A stretch of DNA of 54,547 nt from UBA1479 sp963972065 (GCA_963972065.1 CAXAVJ010000014.1:1-54547); one strand, 5' to 3'; counted from the first letter of the stretch, positions 7,730 to 16,739 are shown. Program-made: numbers and translations. Notes: generated by a model from the letters alone, not told the origin.

Positions 7730-10708
7730 TTAAATGGTGACTATGGGAAGCCCAAACCGTAACTCAATCCAGTTGGAGCCACTGTCATAATCGACAAATT
7801 TCTCAAGGCCGTCGAGTTCCGGAACTCTGAGTTTCCATTCTTCATTAACCAGTCTTTTTAGTTTTCTTAATCCTGTGAAGCCTTCGGTGGTCATTGCAGT
7901 CTCGATATCACCGTTTTGTAAGGCTTCTGCTATTCGAGTGATGGCTCTATTTTTGCTAGCCTCGTCCGGACAAGTGGAACGTACTGCCAGCCACAAAACG
8001 CGACATTTATCAACATCACTCAATTTAACCGACAACTTTAGTATTCCGTCTTTCTTGCCATTTTCTGCTGCATTGCAATAAAGCACAAAAAGGCAATCGT
8101 AAATTATGTGATAAGTGTCGCCGAACAATTTTCCGTCGACGTCCCCCTCGTACTCTAATTTTGGCCTGAAGGACGTGTGAACAGGCCGGATTTCTTCAAG
8201 AATTGTCTCTGCAATTTCTCGATGAGTAACGGTAATGGAGACGGAATCGGGACGCTCAAACCAACCTACGAATTCACTCCATCTGTTTGTCACAAGTGCG
8301 TCAAGGTCCTGCCGGAAAGAGACCAAAAGGGAGCTTTTTTCTTTTTGCAGAAAGTGTTCTGCGATCGAGGCTTTAAGCTCCGCGATTTCCTTGAACGATA
8401 TATGCCTCTGAAGATTGAGCAAGTCGTCCTGAAGGCAATTCCAGCAGTAAGCGATCATCTCCAGCGTGACATCAGAAGCGCTCGCTCCCGCCTCTATGTT
8501 TCGTGCCATATTCCGTTGAAAATTATCAAAAATCTGAATCCTCTCAGGAGATGACAATATGTTCGATGAGAACCACCCGTGAGGATGCGCGTCGGAACGA
8601 AAGAACAATAGGTCGTCACGGAAGGAAGAAACCCGGGCTTGATATTCACATAGCCATTTGTCACGCGCGCTAGAAAACCACTCCTGATCAATTTCTTGCG
8701 GACAAACGTAGGCTTTCAAGAAATGATCGATGGGTGAGACTAAGAATCCATTCAAAGTTCCGTGGCGAATGCGGCGGCTTAAGTATGACGCAATGCCATA
8801 GACCGGATTGGTGCAAAATTCAGAGAAAGAATTTTGGCATAGATAAAGCATCCAAAGTGAGGATCCCGAGATTGAATCTTTGAACAGAAGATTTGGGGAG
8901 TCTTTGGATGTGTCCACGTTGGGTAATTGGCTAACTAGCTTGGAAAAACCAGATGCAGCAATCCTCCGCATATCATGTTGCAGCCGTTCTTCCGCCCATA
9001 ATCGGAACCGAACTTCGTCAATAAATATTCGCGTGTCATCAAAATGCTCTTTGATTTTTCTGAGTTTTTTATCAACCCTTAAGCGCTCCGCTTGTCGAAA
9101 GAATTCTGGTCTGTCGAGATTATTTCCGATCCATTCGCAAATCTCGGCCCGAGCATCCAGCACTTGGTCAAAATTATCGATTAATAGGTACAGCCGTTCT
9201 AGAAAGCCTACGTCACAAATGTATACAACGACCTCGCTTAGGTTCGGCGTGCGTTTGTGAAGCCAGTTGAGAAATTCAATTAAGTCTCCGTGGAACCACT
9301 CTTGGACGGCAATCTGGAATTCAATTCTCACCGAAAATTCAAGATCGGCGGACGGCTTTCTCTCGAACAGCATACAAAGCGATAGAAAAGATACGACTAG
9401 CTGGTTGTACTCTATCGAGTGGTCATAAAGATTTTGTAGCTCTTTTTCACTTAGAAAAAATGCCAGCCACGTCGTATTTCCAAGCAGAATCCTTATTTCA
9501 TTTTGTTCTAAATCAAGTAGAGACTGACCCATTTCAAGGCAATAAATAAGGGCAGCTGTCCGTTCGTAAATACCAGCATATTTATTATCAAATTGTTCAG
9601 TGAATTTGGCTTTATCATTTGGCTCAGCGCATAAATAGCGAAGTTTTAAATCGCTTTTAAAAATAGATTTAAGGTTTTGGCTTTGGCTCAGCGGTGGTGT
9701 GATGTCATTTCCGCTGGATAGACGCGTTCTGAAGCATCTGTCCATAGAGGCCCGCCAAACTGCAATTTTTGGCAATTCTATGAAAGCGAGGGACAATCGG
9801 TAGAATTTTTGATCCGACCATGATGTGTCTTCAACGAATTCCTTAGGGATGAGGTCCTTGGGAAAATGTTCGTTAAGCGCTTCAAGCAATTCAGGTGCGA
9901 TGAATTTTTCAAAAGGCTCTGATTCGAGGCCTTTCAAATTTAGACGGCCGGTCTCATAGTGGGAGTATAAAAAAATCAGGCAATCGATGAGCGAAATAAA
10001 GCCGTTTGTTAAGCACATATGCGCCAGCTCTTCCTCGGACGAGCAAAACGGCCATAGATTGCTAAGGTAAAGGCGAGGCCACCAATCATCCCCCGCTTCT
10101 ATTAATTCAGAATTCCAGTTTGTTAACACACCGGAAAAGTACGCTTCTTCTCCAAATATTTCATATAAATGAACATATTGTTTATTGTATATACTTGACC
10201 CACTCGAATCTAAAAAATCCAATATATCTTTTATTACATCTTCGCTTTGATTTGGCCTCGATTGTATATATGCAATTTTTTTAATTATTAAATGGGAGAG
10301 GCCGAAGCTCTTGGTGAAATCTTTGATTTTTGCGATAGCGGCCTCAAATTTTGAGGATGCTAAAAAGCTATTGATTGCGGAAATTTCCTTTAAGCAATCA
10401 ATCAATTTTTTGGAATTACAATTCAGGCGCGCTATTTGAAATCGAATTTCTTTGTCAACAGGAATATCGTCTAAACGTCGAAAATTAAATATTGAATCAA
10501 GTTCATCTGGAAAATTATTTGGAATCTCGTACTTTGCGAAGAGTGGCATCGATAGTAGTAGCCGAGTGGCGTCATATATCTCACTGACTGGGCATTCTTT
10601 GCGAAAGTGGTTCAAAATTCGGCTTACTTCGCTTTCATGCTTGGAAGCCAAAAGTCCACGTAGAATGTTCCTCGTTTCGATATGCTGAATATTATGTAGG
10701 CTTTCCAT
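7730..10708 (-). CDS. dtcA: Detocs sensor histidine kinase
   Basis: A 992-residue cytosolic protein with no membrane helices. About 800 N-terminal residues look all-helical and repeat-like, as in the TPR-like sensor part of DtcA. The C-terminus is a divergent HATPase: HIIYDCLFVLYCNAAENG near 850 resembles an N-box, and TTEGFTGLRKLKRLV near 945 resembles a G2 lid. I could not identify the phospho-accepting histidine; RHISF upstream of the ATPase is one candidate. By family knowledge the N-terminal part senses phage infection and the kinase then phosphorylates the receiver-nucleosidase. It starts the operon and is strongly AT-rich, which suggests transfer. The kinase call rests on the C-terminal match plus its two partners. 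Confidence 0.78.
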   Translation of the reverse strand: MESLHNIQHIETRNILRGLLASKHESEVSRILNHFRKECPVSEIYDATRLLLSMPLFAKYEIPNNFPDELDSIFNFRRLDDIPVDKEIRFQIARLNCNSKKLIDCLKEISAINSFLASSKFEAAIAKIKDFTKSFGLSHLIIKKIAYIQSRPNQSEDVIKDILDFLDSSGSSIYNKQYVHLYEIFGEEAYFSGVLTNWNSELIEAGDDWWPRLYLSNLWPFCSSEEELAHMCLTNGFISLIDCLIFLYSHYETGRLNLKGLESEPFEKFIAPELLEALNEHFPKDLIPKEFVEDTSWSDQKFYRLSLAFIELPKIAVWRASMDRCFRTRLSSGNDITPPLSQSQNLKSIFKSDLKLRYLCAEPNDKAKFTEQFDNKYAGIYERTAALIYCLEMGQSLLDLEQNEIRILLGNTTWLAFFLSEKELQNLYDHSIEYNQLVVSFLSLCMLFERKPSADLEFSVRIEFQIAVQEWFHGDLIEFLNWLHKRTPNLSEVVVYICDVGFLERLYLLIDNFDQVLDARAEICEWIGNNLDRPEFFRQAERLRVDKKLRKIKEHFDDTRIFIDEVRFRLWAEERLQHDMRRIAASGFSKLVSQLPNVDTSKDSPNLLFKDSISGSSLWMLYLCQNSFSEFCTNPVYGIASYLSRRIRHGTLNGFLVSPIDHFLKAYVCPQEIDQEWFSSARDKWLCEYQARVSSFRDDLLFFRSDAHPHGWFSSNILSSPERIQIFDNFQRNMARNIEAGASASDVTLEMIAYCWNCLQDDLLNLQRHISFKEIAELKASIAEHFLQKEKSSLLVSFRQDLDALVTNRWSEFVGWFERPDSVSITVTHREIAETILEEIRPVHTSFRPKLEYEGDVDGKLFGDTYHIIYDCLFVLYCNAAENGKKDGILKLSVKLSDVDKCRVLWLAVRSTCPDEASKNRAITRIAEALQNGDIETAMTTEGFTGLRKLKRLVNEEWKLRVPELDGLEKFVDYDSGSNWIELRFGLPIVTI

Positions 10709-10756
10709 GGTTTCCCACCGTCTAGGCGTGCCTGTCTATCCGCGCTTCATACACTT

Positions 10757-10905
10757 TTAGTCTAATAGGTTGATAACATCACGCACGTTTAAGTGAGTGT
10801 ATCTTTGAACGCTCCTCGCGTCACGGTGGCCGTTGACCATCATGATTTGAGCTTGGTTGAAGCCTCTCTTGTCCGTCGTCAAAATCTTTGGGCCAATGTA
10901 TCGTC
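10757..10905 (-). pseudogene. 3' remnant of a tyrosine recombinase gene
   Basis: The minus strand reads RRYIGPKILTTDKRG, then FNQAQIMMVNGHRDARSV and QRYTHLNVRDVINLLD before a stop. This is the last part of a phage-type integrase, with the GHRD histidine and the RYTHL tyrosine. The frame is closed upstream by a stop next to IS3-derived sequence, so only the C-terminal end remains. It marks a former end of a nested element next to the Detocs operon. Confidence 0.65.
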
Positions 10906-10941
10906 TGATTTAACGGAGGCTCTGGCTCATCTGGGTTGATG

Positions 10942-11090
10942 TTAAGCGGCTTGCTGCTGATGGTTTAACCGGCGTGTTTCGATGGTTCGTTTCTTGATCC
11001 GGTCTCTCCTTTCAGTGATGGCGGAAGCGCGCCCGAAGTAGGCGTCGGCCAGCGTGACGTTGCCGAGGCTTTCATGATATGCAAACACCT
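10942..11090 (-). pseudogene. 3' remnant of an IS3-family transposase (OrfB)
   Basis: The minus strand reads YHESLGNVTLADAYFGRA followed by an Arg/Lys-rich tail (ERRDRIKKRTIETRR) to a stop at 10942. YHESLGNVTPADVYFGR-type tails are typical of IS3-family transposase C-termini. Everything upstream of this tail is missing. Confidence 0.7.
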
Positions 11091-11151
11091 CAATCTGTCC
11101 CATAGGCGCTGACGTCAGACAGATTGCCTAGCGGACGAGGAAAAAGTCATT

Positions 11152-11208
11152 AGAAAGTTGAGGCTTTCGGAATGGCAAATCACGTTCATTTTGAAACAGG
11201 CAGACGCC
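11152..11208 (+). pseudogene. Possible 5' remnant of an IS3-family OrfA
   Basis: The plus strand reads RKLRLSEWQITFILKQADA, which resembles the first helix-turn-helix of IS3 OrfA proteins (FTEEQIIAILKEAE). It has no start and soon meets a stop. It lies opposite and next to the OrfB tail, so two different IS copies may be involved. The match is short. Confidence 0.35.
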
Positions 11209-11543
11209 TATCCGTATTATGCAATCGGGTGCAAATTTTATTCGTTCGCCACACATGTAATTTTATACACGAAACTCGCTTAGAACGGGCCCAGCCATTT
11301 CAATAAATATAGCCCGCGCACAGAAGTGAACAAGCTGGGTATTCAACTTTTCATTTGTGAGTTCTGATAATTGAAGATTATCGGAGGGTAGAAACTTAGG
11401 TCGTAGTGAATAGTCTAGTTATGGGTTCTAAGCGGATGTGGCCGGACACTGGGTCCCGCCGCAGCTGTTGACCCGTAGCGGACAAACTCAATCGCCGAAG
11501 CGTGCGGGTCATCACCAAGAACGCCCGATCAAATTTGATTGCC
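11209..11543. other. AT-rich non-coding stretch between IS remnants and the sensor kinase
   Basis: I see no credible gene here. Frames are short and closed by many stops. It is probably scar sequence from past insertions. Confidence 0.4.
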
Positions 11544-12887
11544 TTATGTCCGTGGAAACGTGACACAAGCGCTCAAGCCACCTAGTGGAGACCGTGTAAG
11601 CAACAATGTACCACCGGTCACTTCCACCAGATCCGAGACGATGGAGAGACCGAGTCCCCATCCCGGCGCAATCTCATCGAAACGCTTGCCGCGTCTCGAC
11701 GCTTCTGCCGCCTGCTCCTCAGACATGCCGGGACCATCGTCTTCGACCAGGAGTTTTACGTGTTCCGTTGTCTGCTCGGTTGAGAGCCGAACACGAGAAG
11801 ATGCCCATTTGCAGGCGTTCTCCATCAGGTTTCCAAGAATCTCTTCCAGCTCCTCGCGGTGTCCCGGGAAAACGGCAGCGTCATCAATCTTGACTTCAAT
11901 CGTAAGATTTTTTTCCGCGAACACCTTAGCGAGAACGCCCGCGACATCACGCGCCGTCTCAGCGATCTTGGTCACAGCACCGATGCGTCCTCCAGCACTG
12001 GCAACCGCCGACGCCCGCCCAAGGTGGTGCTCGATCAGACGCCGCATCACCTGAATTTGCTCGTGTAACACGCGCCTGTCCGGCTCTCCCTCCATCTCCG
12101 CTGAAATAACGGCGAGCGGCGTCTTCAGGCCGTGCGCCAAATTGCCGACATGCCGCCGAGCTCGCTCAATCAGTTCCGCGTCTTTATCGAGGACACCGTT
12201 CATTGCTTGCGCCAACGGCGCCACTTCTTTTGGATATTGATCGGCCAGTCGCGGATGTGTCCCCCGTCTGACCGCGTCGAGGTCTCCCACCAAGGCGCGT
12301 AACGGACGAAGGCCGAAACGGACCTGGATCACGACCGCCACAACGAGGCCAAGCCCCAACAACCCAAGGGCGATTGTGAGCAGTAGATTGAACCGGCGAA
12401 CACTATCACTGACCTCGCGTAGGTCGCCGGCAACCATGACATGGACGAAACCGTCGACGTCCGGAAATACTATGTCGCGCTCTGCGATCAGAAGCGGCTC
12501 GCCGTTCGGGCCTTGAGTCCTACTCAAATGCAGCTTTGTATCGCTGCCTGTGGCCTGAAGTGTGCTGTCCCACAACGAGCGAGAACGTAATAACCCGCCG
12601 GACGGCTCCGTGATCTGCCAATACCAGCCGGAATAGACCTGGTCGAAACGCGGGTCGCCGAGCGGGTGCGTCAACATTACGCCGCCCTCCGCGTTCGTCG
12701 CCATGGATGCGATCATGCCGTTCAGGACCGCGTCGAGGCGACGGCTGAACTCGTTCTCGACCGTATCGCGGAAGGCCCAAGTCAGGACGCCGCCACCAAG
12801 GGCCAGGATCAGAACCAGCCAGACGGTTGCCCCCAATATCAATCGAGTTGAGAGAGCCGCCGCTGAACGCTTGCGGGTCTCGCGCAC
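11544..12887 (-). CDS. Sensor histidine kinase of a PepSY-associated two-component system
   Basis: A 447-residue membrane kinase. A first membrane helix (near residues 13-34) and a second (near 170-195) flank a periplasmic sensor region. The cytoplasmic part has an H-box with NLAHGLKTPLAVI, an N-box EILGNLMENACKWA, a G1 box VEDDGPGM and a G2 box GWGLGLSIV. The LAHGLKTPL form places it with PhoQ-like kinases. The GTG start at 12887 lies next to the response-regulator stop (12890). Regulator, kinase and PepSY protein face the cytochrome operon, so they probably control it; the signal is unknown. Confidence 0.85.
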   Translation of the reverse strand: MRETRKRSAAALSTRLILGATVWLVLILALGGGVLTWAFRDTVENEFSRRLDAVLNGMIASMATNAEGGVMLTHPLGDPRFDQVYSGWYWQITEPSGGLLRSRSLWDSTLQATGSDTKLHLSRTQGPNGEPLLIAERDIVFPDVDGFVHVMVAGDLREVSDSVRRFNLLLTIALGLLGLGLVVAVVIQVRFGLRPLRALVGDLDAVRRGTHPRLADQYPKEVAPLAQAMNGVLDKDAELIERARRHVGNLAHGLKTPLAVISAEMEGEPDRRVLHEQIQVMRRLIEHHLGRASAVASAGGRIGAVTKIAETARDVAGVLAKVFAEKNLTIEVKIDDAAVFPGHREELEEILGNLMENACKWASSRVRLSTEQTTEHVKLLVEDDGPGMSEEQAAEASRRGKRFDEIAPGWGLGLSIVSDLVEVTGGTLLLTRSPLGGLSACVTFPRT

Positions 12888-12889
12888 CG

Positions 12890-13555
12890 TCAAGCCTCCG
12901 GCTCCGTCAGCTTGTATCCCTGACCGCGAACCGTTTGTATATACGCAGCGCCAATCTTCTTGCGTATGCGGCCGACCAGGACTTCCAGCGAGTTGGAATC
13001 GAGATCGAAGTGACGGTCGTAGACGTGCTCGGCGAGTTCCGTCCGACTGACGATCCGATCCGCATGATGCATCAGGTACGACAGAATGCGGAACTCCTGC
13101 GCCGTTACCTGAACCGGTGCCCCGTCGACGCTGACCCGGCCGCCGTTGGTATCGAGCCTGAGCGCGCCGCAGGTCAGTTCCGGCTGCGCGTGACCGGATG
13201 CGCGCCGGATTAACGCCCGCAGCCGGTAGACGACTTCCTCCATCTCGAACGGTTTGACCAGATAGTCGTCGGCACCCGCGTTGAAGCCTGCCATCTTTTC
13301 GGACCAGCGGCTGCGCGCTGTCAGGATCAAAACCGGCATTGTGCGCCCAGCCTCGCGCCAACGGTTCAAAACCGTAACGCCGTCGATGCGAGGCAAGCCC
13401 AGATCAAGCACGACCGCGTCATACGGTTCAGTGTCGCCAAGGTGCCAGCCTTCCTCGCCGTCGTAAGCGACGTCGACGGTGAAACCGGCACCTTCCAACA
13501 TTTGTTGCAGCCGAAAAGCCAGCGCAGGCTCGTCCTCGACGATCAGAACCCTCAT
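12890..13555 (-). CDS. OmpR/PhoP-type response regulator
   Basis: A 221-residue regulator. The receiver domain (1-115) has the acidic pocket VEDE, phospho-acceptor Asp51 (AVVLDLGLP) and a KPF motif. The winged-helix DNA-binding domain (about 125-218) ends in TVRGQGYKL, typical of OmpR-class regulators. It overlaps the PepSY gene by 4 bp upstream and adjoins the kinase downstream, making one operon. Its likely targets include the divergent cytochrome promoter. Confidence 0.9.
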   Translation of the reverse strand: MRVLIVEDEPALAFRLQQMLEGAGFTVDVAYDGEEGWHLGDTEPYDAVVLDLGLPRIDGVTVLNRWREAGRTMPVLILTARSRWSEKMAGFNAGADDYLVKPFEMEEVVYRLRALIRRASGHAQPELTCGALRLDTNGGRVSVDGAPVQVTAQEFRILSYLMHHADRIVSRTELAEHVYDRHFDLDSNSLEVLVGRIRKKIGAAYIQTVRGQGYKLTEPEA

Positions 13556-13899
13556 TCGTGCCTGCCTCGCCCCTTCACCTTCAGTAACTCACCGGTGCGC
13601 GCATCGTAATACAGTTTATAGACGCGCCCCTCGGCCGAGATGATGACAAGTTCGTAGACCATGCCGCCGTGGTCGTCATCGAGTTCGGCCTCGATCAATT
13701 GTCCTGGGTATTCCTTGTTTGCCCGCTTGAGGATATCGGTCAGCGGAAGGATCTCTCCACGCTCCAGCGCGCGACGCGCGCGATCATGGTCATCGTCGCG
13801 TTTATAGCCGTCTCGATGTTCACCGTCTCCATCCGCCAGGGCGGGGACCGAAGTGGCACTCAGCAGAGCGGTCAGAACGAGAATCATGAAGCGTCGCAT
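13552..13899 (-). CDS. Secreted PepSY-domain protein
   Basis: A 115-residue protein with a signal peptide (LVLTALLSATSVPALA) and an Asp/His-rich stretch, then a PepSY domain (RAL..GEILPLTDILKRANKEYPGQLIEAELD ... YKLYYDARTGELL). PepSY proteins next to PhoPQ-like systems are thought to modulate the kinase from the periplasm. It is the first gene of the PepSY-regulator-kinase operon and overlaps the regulator by 4 bp. The Asp/His tract could bind metal; that is inference. Confidence 0.82.
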   Translation of the reverse strand: MRRFMILVLTALLSATSVPALADGDGEHRDGYKRDDDHDRARRALERGEILPLTDILKRANKEYPGQLIEAELDDDHGGMVYELVIISAEGRVYKLYYDARTGELLKVKGRGRHE

Positions 13900-13934
13900 G
13901 CGGCGAAAATAGCCGTTTTTGCATGAACCGTATA

Positions 13935-13960
13935 TGAACGAGCCGCTCAGGCCTCGTTCA
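13935..13960. promoter_or_regulatory. Inverted repeat in the divergent promoter region
   Basis: TGAACGAG and CTCGTTCA are separated by 10 bases and lie between the PepSY operon and the cytochrome operon. One operator could serve both promoters. The regulator that binds it cannot be read from sequence. Confidence 0.4.
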
Positions 13961-14007
13961 GATTGCTTCTGCTAGCGTCCCCTCAACGCAACACAGGAGC
14001 AATCACC

Positions 14008-14301
14008 ATGCTTAAGAAAATGATCATTCACGGATTGATCGCCGCCGCCGTCATCGGTGGTGCTGCCGCAGTCTACGCCTCAGGACCCGGCGACGGACAC
14101 TCGGTTGATAACGCCGCGCAGGCCATGCGCGCCGACGCCGGCAACGCCACCGCTGGGAACAACGGTTATATCACCAACACATCGGGATACTCGGATCGTT
14201 ACCGCAACTTCCGGCCAGAGCGAGAACATGAGCGCGATCACGATCATTACGGCGAAAGTTCGGATCACCGCCGCGAACACAGCAAGCGCGACGACGACTG
14301 A
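14008..14301 (+). CDS. Small secreted His/Asp-rich protein of unknown function
   Basis: A 97-residue protein. Residues 1-24 are a signal peptide ending AVYASG; the C-terminal third is a run of Arg, Glu, Asp and His (EREHERDHDHYGE). ATG 14008 has a good ribosome site (CAGGAG). I do not recognise the family. It leads the cytochrome operon, and the His/Asp tail may bind metal or haem in the periplasm; this is inference. Confidence 0.65.
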   Translation: MLKKMIIHGLIAAAVIGGAAAVYASGPGDGHSVDNAAQAMRADAGNATAGNNGYITNTSGYSDRYRNFRPEREHERDHDHYGESSDHRREHSKRDDD

Positions 14302-14330
14302 CTCACTGACGGCGGATCAAGGAGCGGACG

Positions 14331-14822
14331 ATGAAACCCAAGCACCAGCAGGCGCTTCTCCTCTTCTGGCACGCATGGCTCGGCGGCGCATATCTGGTTG
14401 CCTACCTGACGGCCGACGAGGATACCTACGGCATGCATTTGTTCGCAGGATACGCCGTACTCGCGGCCATCGTCGCCCGCCTCCTGGTCGGCCTGATGGC
14501 GCCGAACAGCAAACTTTTCAAGCTGCCTCGCCCTAGACTCGGCGACCTGCGAGATTGGTTTCGCAGCGGCAAAGGTCGCCACCCTGTCTTTGCCTGGTTT
14601 GCCTCGGTCCTTTTGATTGTCGTCGGCGCTTCTGCTGCGACTGGCGCCCTTTCGGACTCGCTGATGACCTGGCTGGAAGATCCGCACGAGGCGATCTCCG
14701 AAGCCTCTCTTTGGGTCATCTTCGGGCATATCGCGTTCGTCACGTTCATGTACGGCGGCAAAAAATTCATCAGAAATGCAGTCGTGAAACTCAGCGAACG
14801 GTTGCCGTTCACTCACGCCTAG
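14331..14822 (+). CDS. Cytochrome b561-type membrane protein
   Basis: A 163-residue protein with four predicted membrane helices and histidines in suitable helix positions (LLLFWHAWLGG, GMHLFAGYAV, WVIFGHIAFV), as in bacterial di-haem b561 proteins that oxidise quinol. It precedes two c-type cytochromes, so it likely passes electrons from the quinone pool to the periplasmic diheme cytochrome. This gene set (b-type cytochrome, SHP, DHC, with a two-component system) is known from Rhodobacter and Shewanella. Confidence 0.82.
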   Translation: MKPKHQQALLLFWHAWLGGAYLVAYLTADEDTYGMHLFAGYAVLAAIVARLLVGLMAPNSKLFKLPRPRLGDLRDWFRSGKGRHPVFAWFASVLLIVVGASAATGALSDSLMTWLEDPHEAISEASLWVIFGHIAFVTFMYGGKKFIRNAVVKLSERLPFTHA

Positions 14823-14833
14823 GAGTCAAACAC

Positions 14834-15250
14834 ATGCTACGCGCCTTCGTTCTGGCGTCGATGATCGCCGCCCCAACACTGGCCATGGCCGGTGACCCGG
14901 ACCGCGATGGCATCGTCACCGAATATGCTGTACAGACGCGCGCTACCGATCCCGGATTCACCGCATTCTCCGCGAAGCGCGGCGAAGAACTATTCCGTAC
15001 CGAGTGGGCAGGTGGCGATCCGCGGACACCGTCTTGTACGGCCTGCCATACGGGCAATCCAAGGAATCCAGGCCGCAACGCCAAGACCGGGCGCCCAATT
15101 GACCCGGTGGCCGTCTCCGTGAACCCTCGCCGTTTCACCAATGCCGCCGACGTCGAGAAACAATTCACGCGCGACTGCAAAAGCGTTCTCGGCCGCCCCT
15201 GTACGCCGCTCGAGAAGGGCGACTACATCACCTTCATGACGGGACAGTAG
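14834..15250 (+). CDS. SHP-like monohaem cytochrome c (DUF1924)
   Basis: A 138-residue protein with a signal peptide (FVLASMIAAPTLAMAG) and one CTACH haem site. The region AKRGEELFRTEW before it and the pattern NPRRFTNAADVEKQF...FMTG after it fit the DUF1924 family, which includes the sphaeroides haem protein SHP. SHP binds O2 and NO at its haem and takes electrons from a diheme cytochrome c. It lies between the b561 gene and the diheme gene, 11 bp after the former, so co-transcription is expected. Confidence 0.8.
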   Translation: MLRAFVLASMIAAPTLAMAGDPDRDGIVTEYAVQTRATDPGFTAFSAKRGEELFRTEWAGGDPRTPSCTACHTGNPRNPGRNAKTGRPIDPVAVSVNPRRFTNAADVEKQFTRDCKSVLGRPCTPLEKGDYITFMTGQ

Positions 15251-15253
15251 GTT

Positions 15254-15715
15254 ATGCGCTATTCCCTGATTCTCGCGGCTCTGCTGGCCTCGACAGCACA
15301 AGCCTCGGCCGATGATTGGGTCCCCCCAATCACGGACCAACTGGTTCAAAAAGAATGCGGCAACTGCCACATGGCGTTTCAGCCGGCGTTTCTTCCGGCG
15401 CGCTCGTGGGATCGCATCATGAATACACTCTCCGACCATTTCGGCGAGGATGCCTCGTTGCCTGACGCGCAGATTGTGGCGATCCGTGCCTACTTGACCA
15501 AGAACGCCGGCGATGTGAAACAGCTGGGGGTTGCCCAGAAATATATGCGATGGGTCGAGCCGGGCGGCGCTCCTCTGAAAATCACCGAGAACCCCGCGTT
15601 TCTGCGCGAGCACAACTTCCCCGACCGAGTATGGAAAGACCCAAAGGTCGTCACCAAATCAAACTGCCTAGCCTGTCATGCGCAAGCGGATCGTGGCAAT
15701 TACGACGACGACTGA
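15254..15715 (+). CDS. Diheme cytochrome c (DHC type)
   Basis: A 153-residue protein with a signal peptide (LILAALLASTAQASA) and two haem sites, CGNCH near residue 35 and CLACH near residue 139. Size and spacing fit the DHC family that donates electrons to SHP. The gene begins 3 bp after the SHP-like gene stops. It ends the operon; no clear terminator was found before the convergent EEP nuclease gene. Confidence 0.85.
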   Translation: MRYSLILAALLASTAQASADDWVPPITDQLVQKECGNCHMAFQPAFLPARSWDRIMNTLSDHFGEDASLPDAQIVAIRAYLTKNAGDVKQLGVAQKYMRWVEPGGAPLKITENPAFLREHNFPDRVWKDPKVVTKSNCLACHAQADRGNYDDD

Positions 15716-15860
15716 ACCCGATCAATTGCGCCACCTACACGTTCATCCTCAAAGAACCCGCTGATTTAGGCAATGTCCGCTGTTGGCTAGAAGCAGTCGT
15801 TCACGAACGAAACGATAAACGTCTACTTCAAGTCTCAAGCGGACTAATCGCTCGTGAAGA

Positions 15861-16691
15861 TTAGCTGGGGGAAAAATCTACCAACAAAGGTGAATGATCG
15901 CTGAGCTTAGTTTCACGAAGCGCATGCAAGTATTGAGCTTTCGTTGGGTTTAGCTGTGGTGAGGCGAAAATGTGGTCAAACCTGCGAACAGTCAGCTTTC
16001 CTTCGCGCTGACTAAACCAGCTTCCCTCAGCCGCTTCATAACCATGAAGAGCGCGAAAGACATCGGGCATACCAATCTCCGACAGTCCGGTGATAACGCT
16101 TCTCTCGCCTTTCGACCACCTTCCCGGTGGCTGACCCCTGTGATTTTGCGGAACTATCGAACCATCTTTCCTTAACCGCTCACCGAAAACCTTCACCCTT
16201 CCATCCGAGAACTCCTGGTCTGGTGAATTAAAGTCTCCACAGAGGATGCGATTGGCTTGAGTGTCTAATGCTAATTTCTCAAAAATCCCTTCAAAGGTCT
16301 CGATTTTAATCCACTTATTAGTGACACCAGGAGGGATATGCGTTGTGTGAAAATCCACATCACCCACCGCATGTTTGATGCGGCAAGACAGAACCCTCTC
16401 AGGCCAGGGAATACGGAAATTTTCCGGGCGAAGCGGTTCAATAGGAAACCTTGTGGCAATTATCTCGCCGTATTGCCGTGGGCCTACCAGCTTCGAGTGA
16501 TCGCTAGCCAATTGAAAACTGTTAAGAACATTTTGAAGGCCTAATTTTTTTAGACCGCTTGTCAGGTCGCCTATGGCGGAAATTCTTACTTCTTGTAGCG
16601 CGACAATGTCCGGGTCGAAGGCCCCTAAAGCTACAACCTGCTGTTCTGAACGACTTCTTCTGCCCGCCACATTCCAAGTAATAACTCGCAT
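15861..16691 (-). CDS. Endonuclease/exonuclease/phosphatase-family protein
   Basis: A 276-residue metal-dependent phosphodiester hydrolase. Motifs in order: TWNVAG (Asn8), LQEVR (Glu34), HTTHIPPG, GDFNS, FDHIFAS and LSDHSP, the full EEP active-site set. There is no signal peptide, so it acts in the cytoplasm. It resembles exonuclease III-type enzymes more than sphingomyelinases, but the substrate is not known. It follows the zinc-ribbon membrane protein by 48 bp and may share its transcript. It could serve in repair or in defence. Confidence 0.8.
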   Translation of the reverse strand: MRVITWNVAGRRSRSEQQVVALGAFDPDIVALQEVRISAIGDLTSGLKKLGLQNVLNSFQLASDHSKLVGPRQYGEIIATRFPIEPLRPENFRIPWPERVLSCRIKHAVGDVDFHTTHIPPGVTNKWIKIETFEGIFEKLALDTQANRILCGDFNSPDQEFSDGRVKVFGERLRKDGSIVPQNHRGQPPGRWSKGERSVITGLSEIGMPDVFRALHGYEAAEGSWFSQREGKLTVRRFDHIFASPQLNPTKAQYLHALRETKLSDHSPLLVDFSPS

Positions 16692-16739
16692 ACTCTCCCC
16701 AACGTTATCTCTGAACTAGGTTCATCGTGTCGGCTTCAA

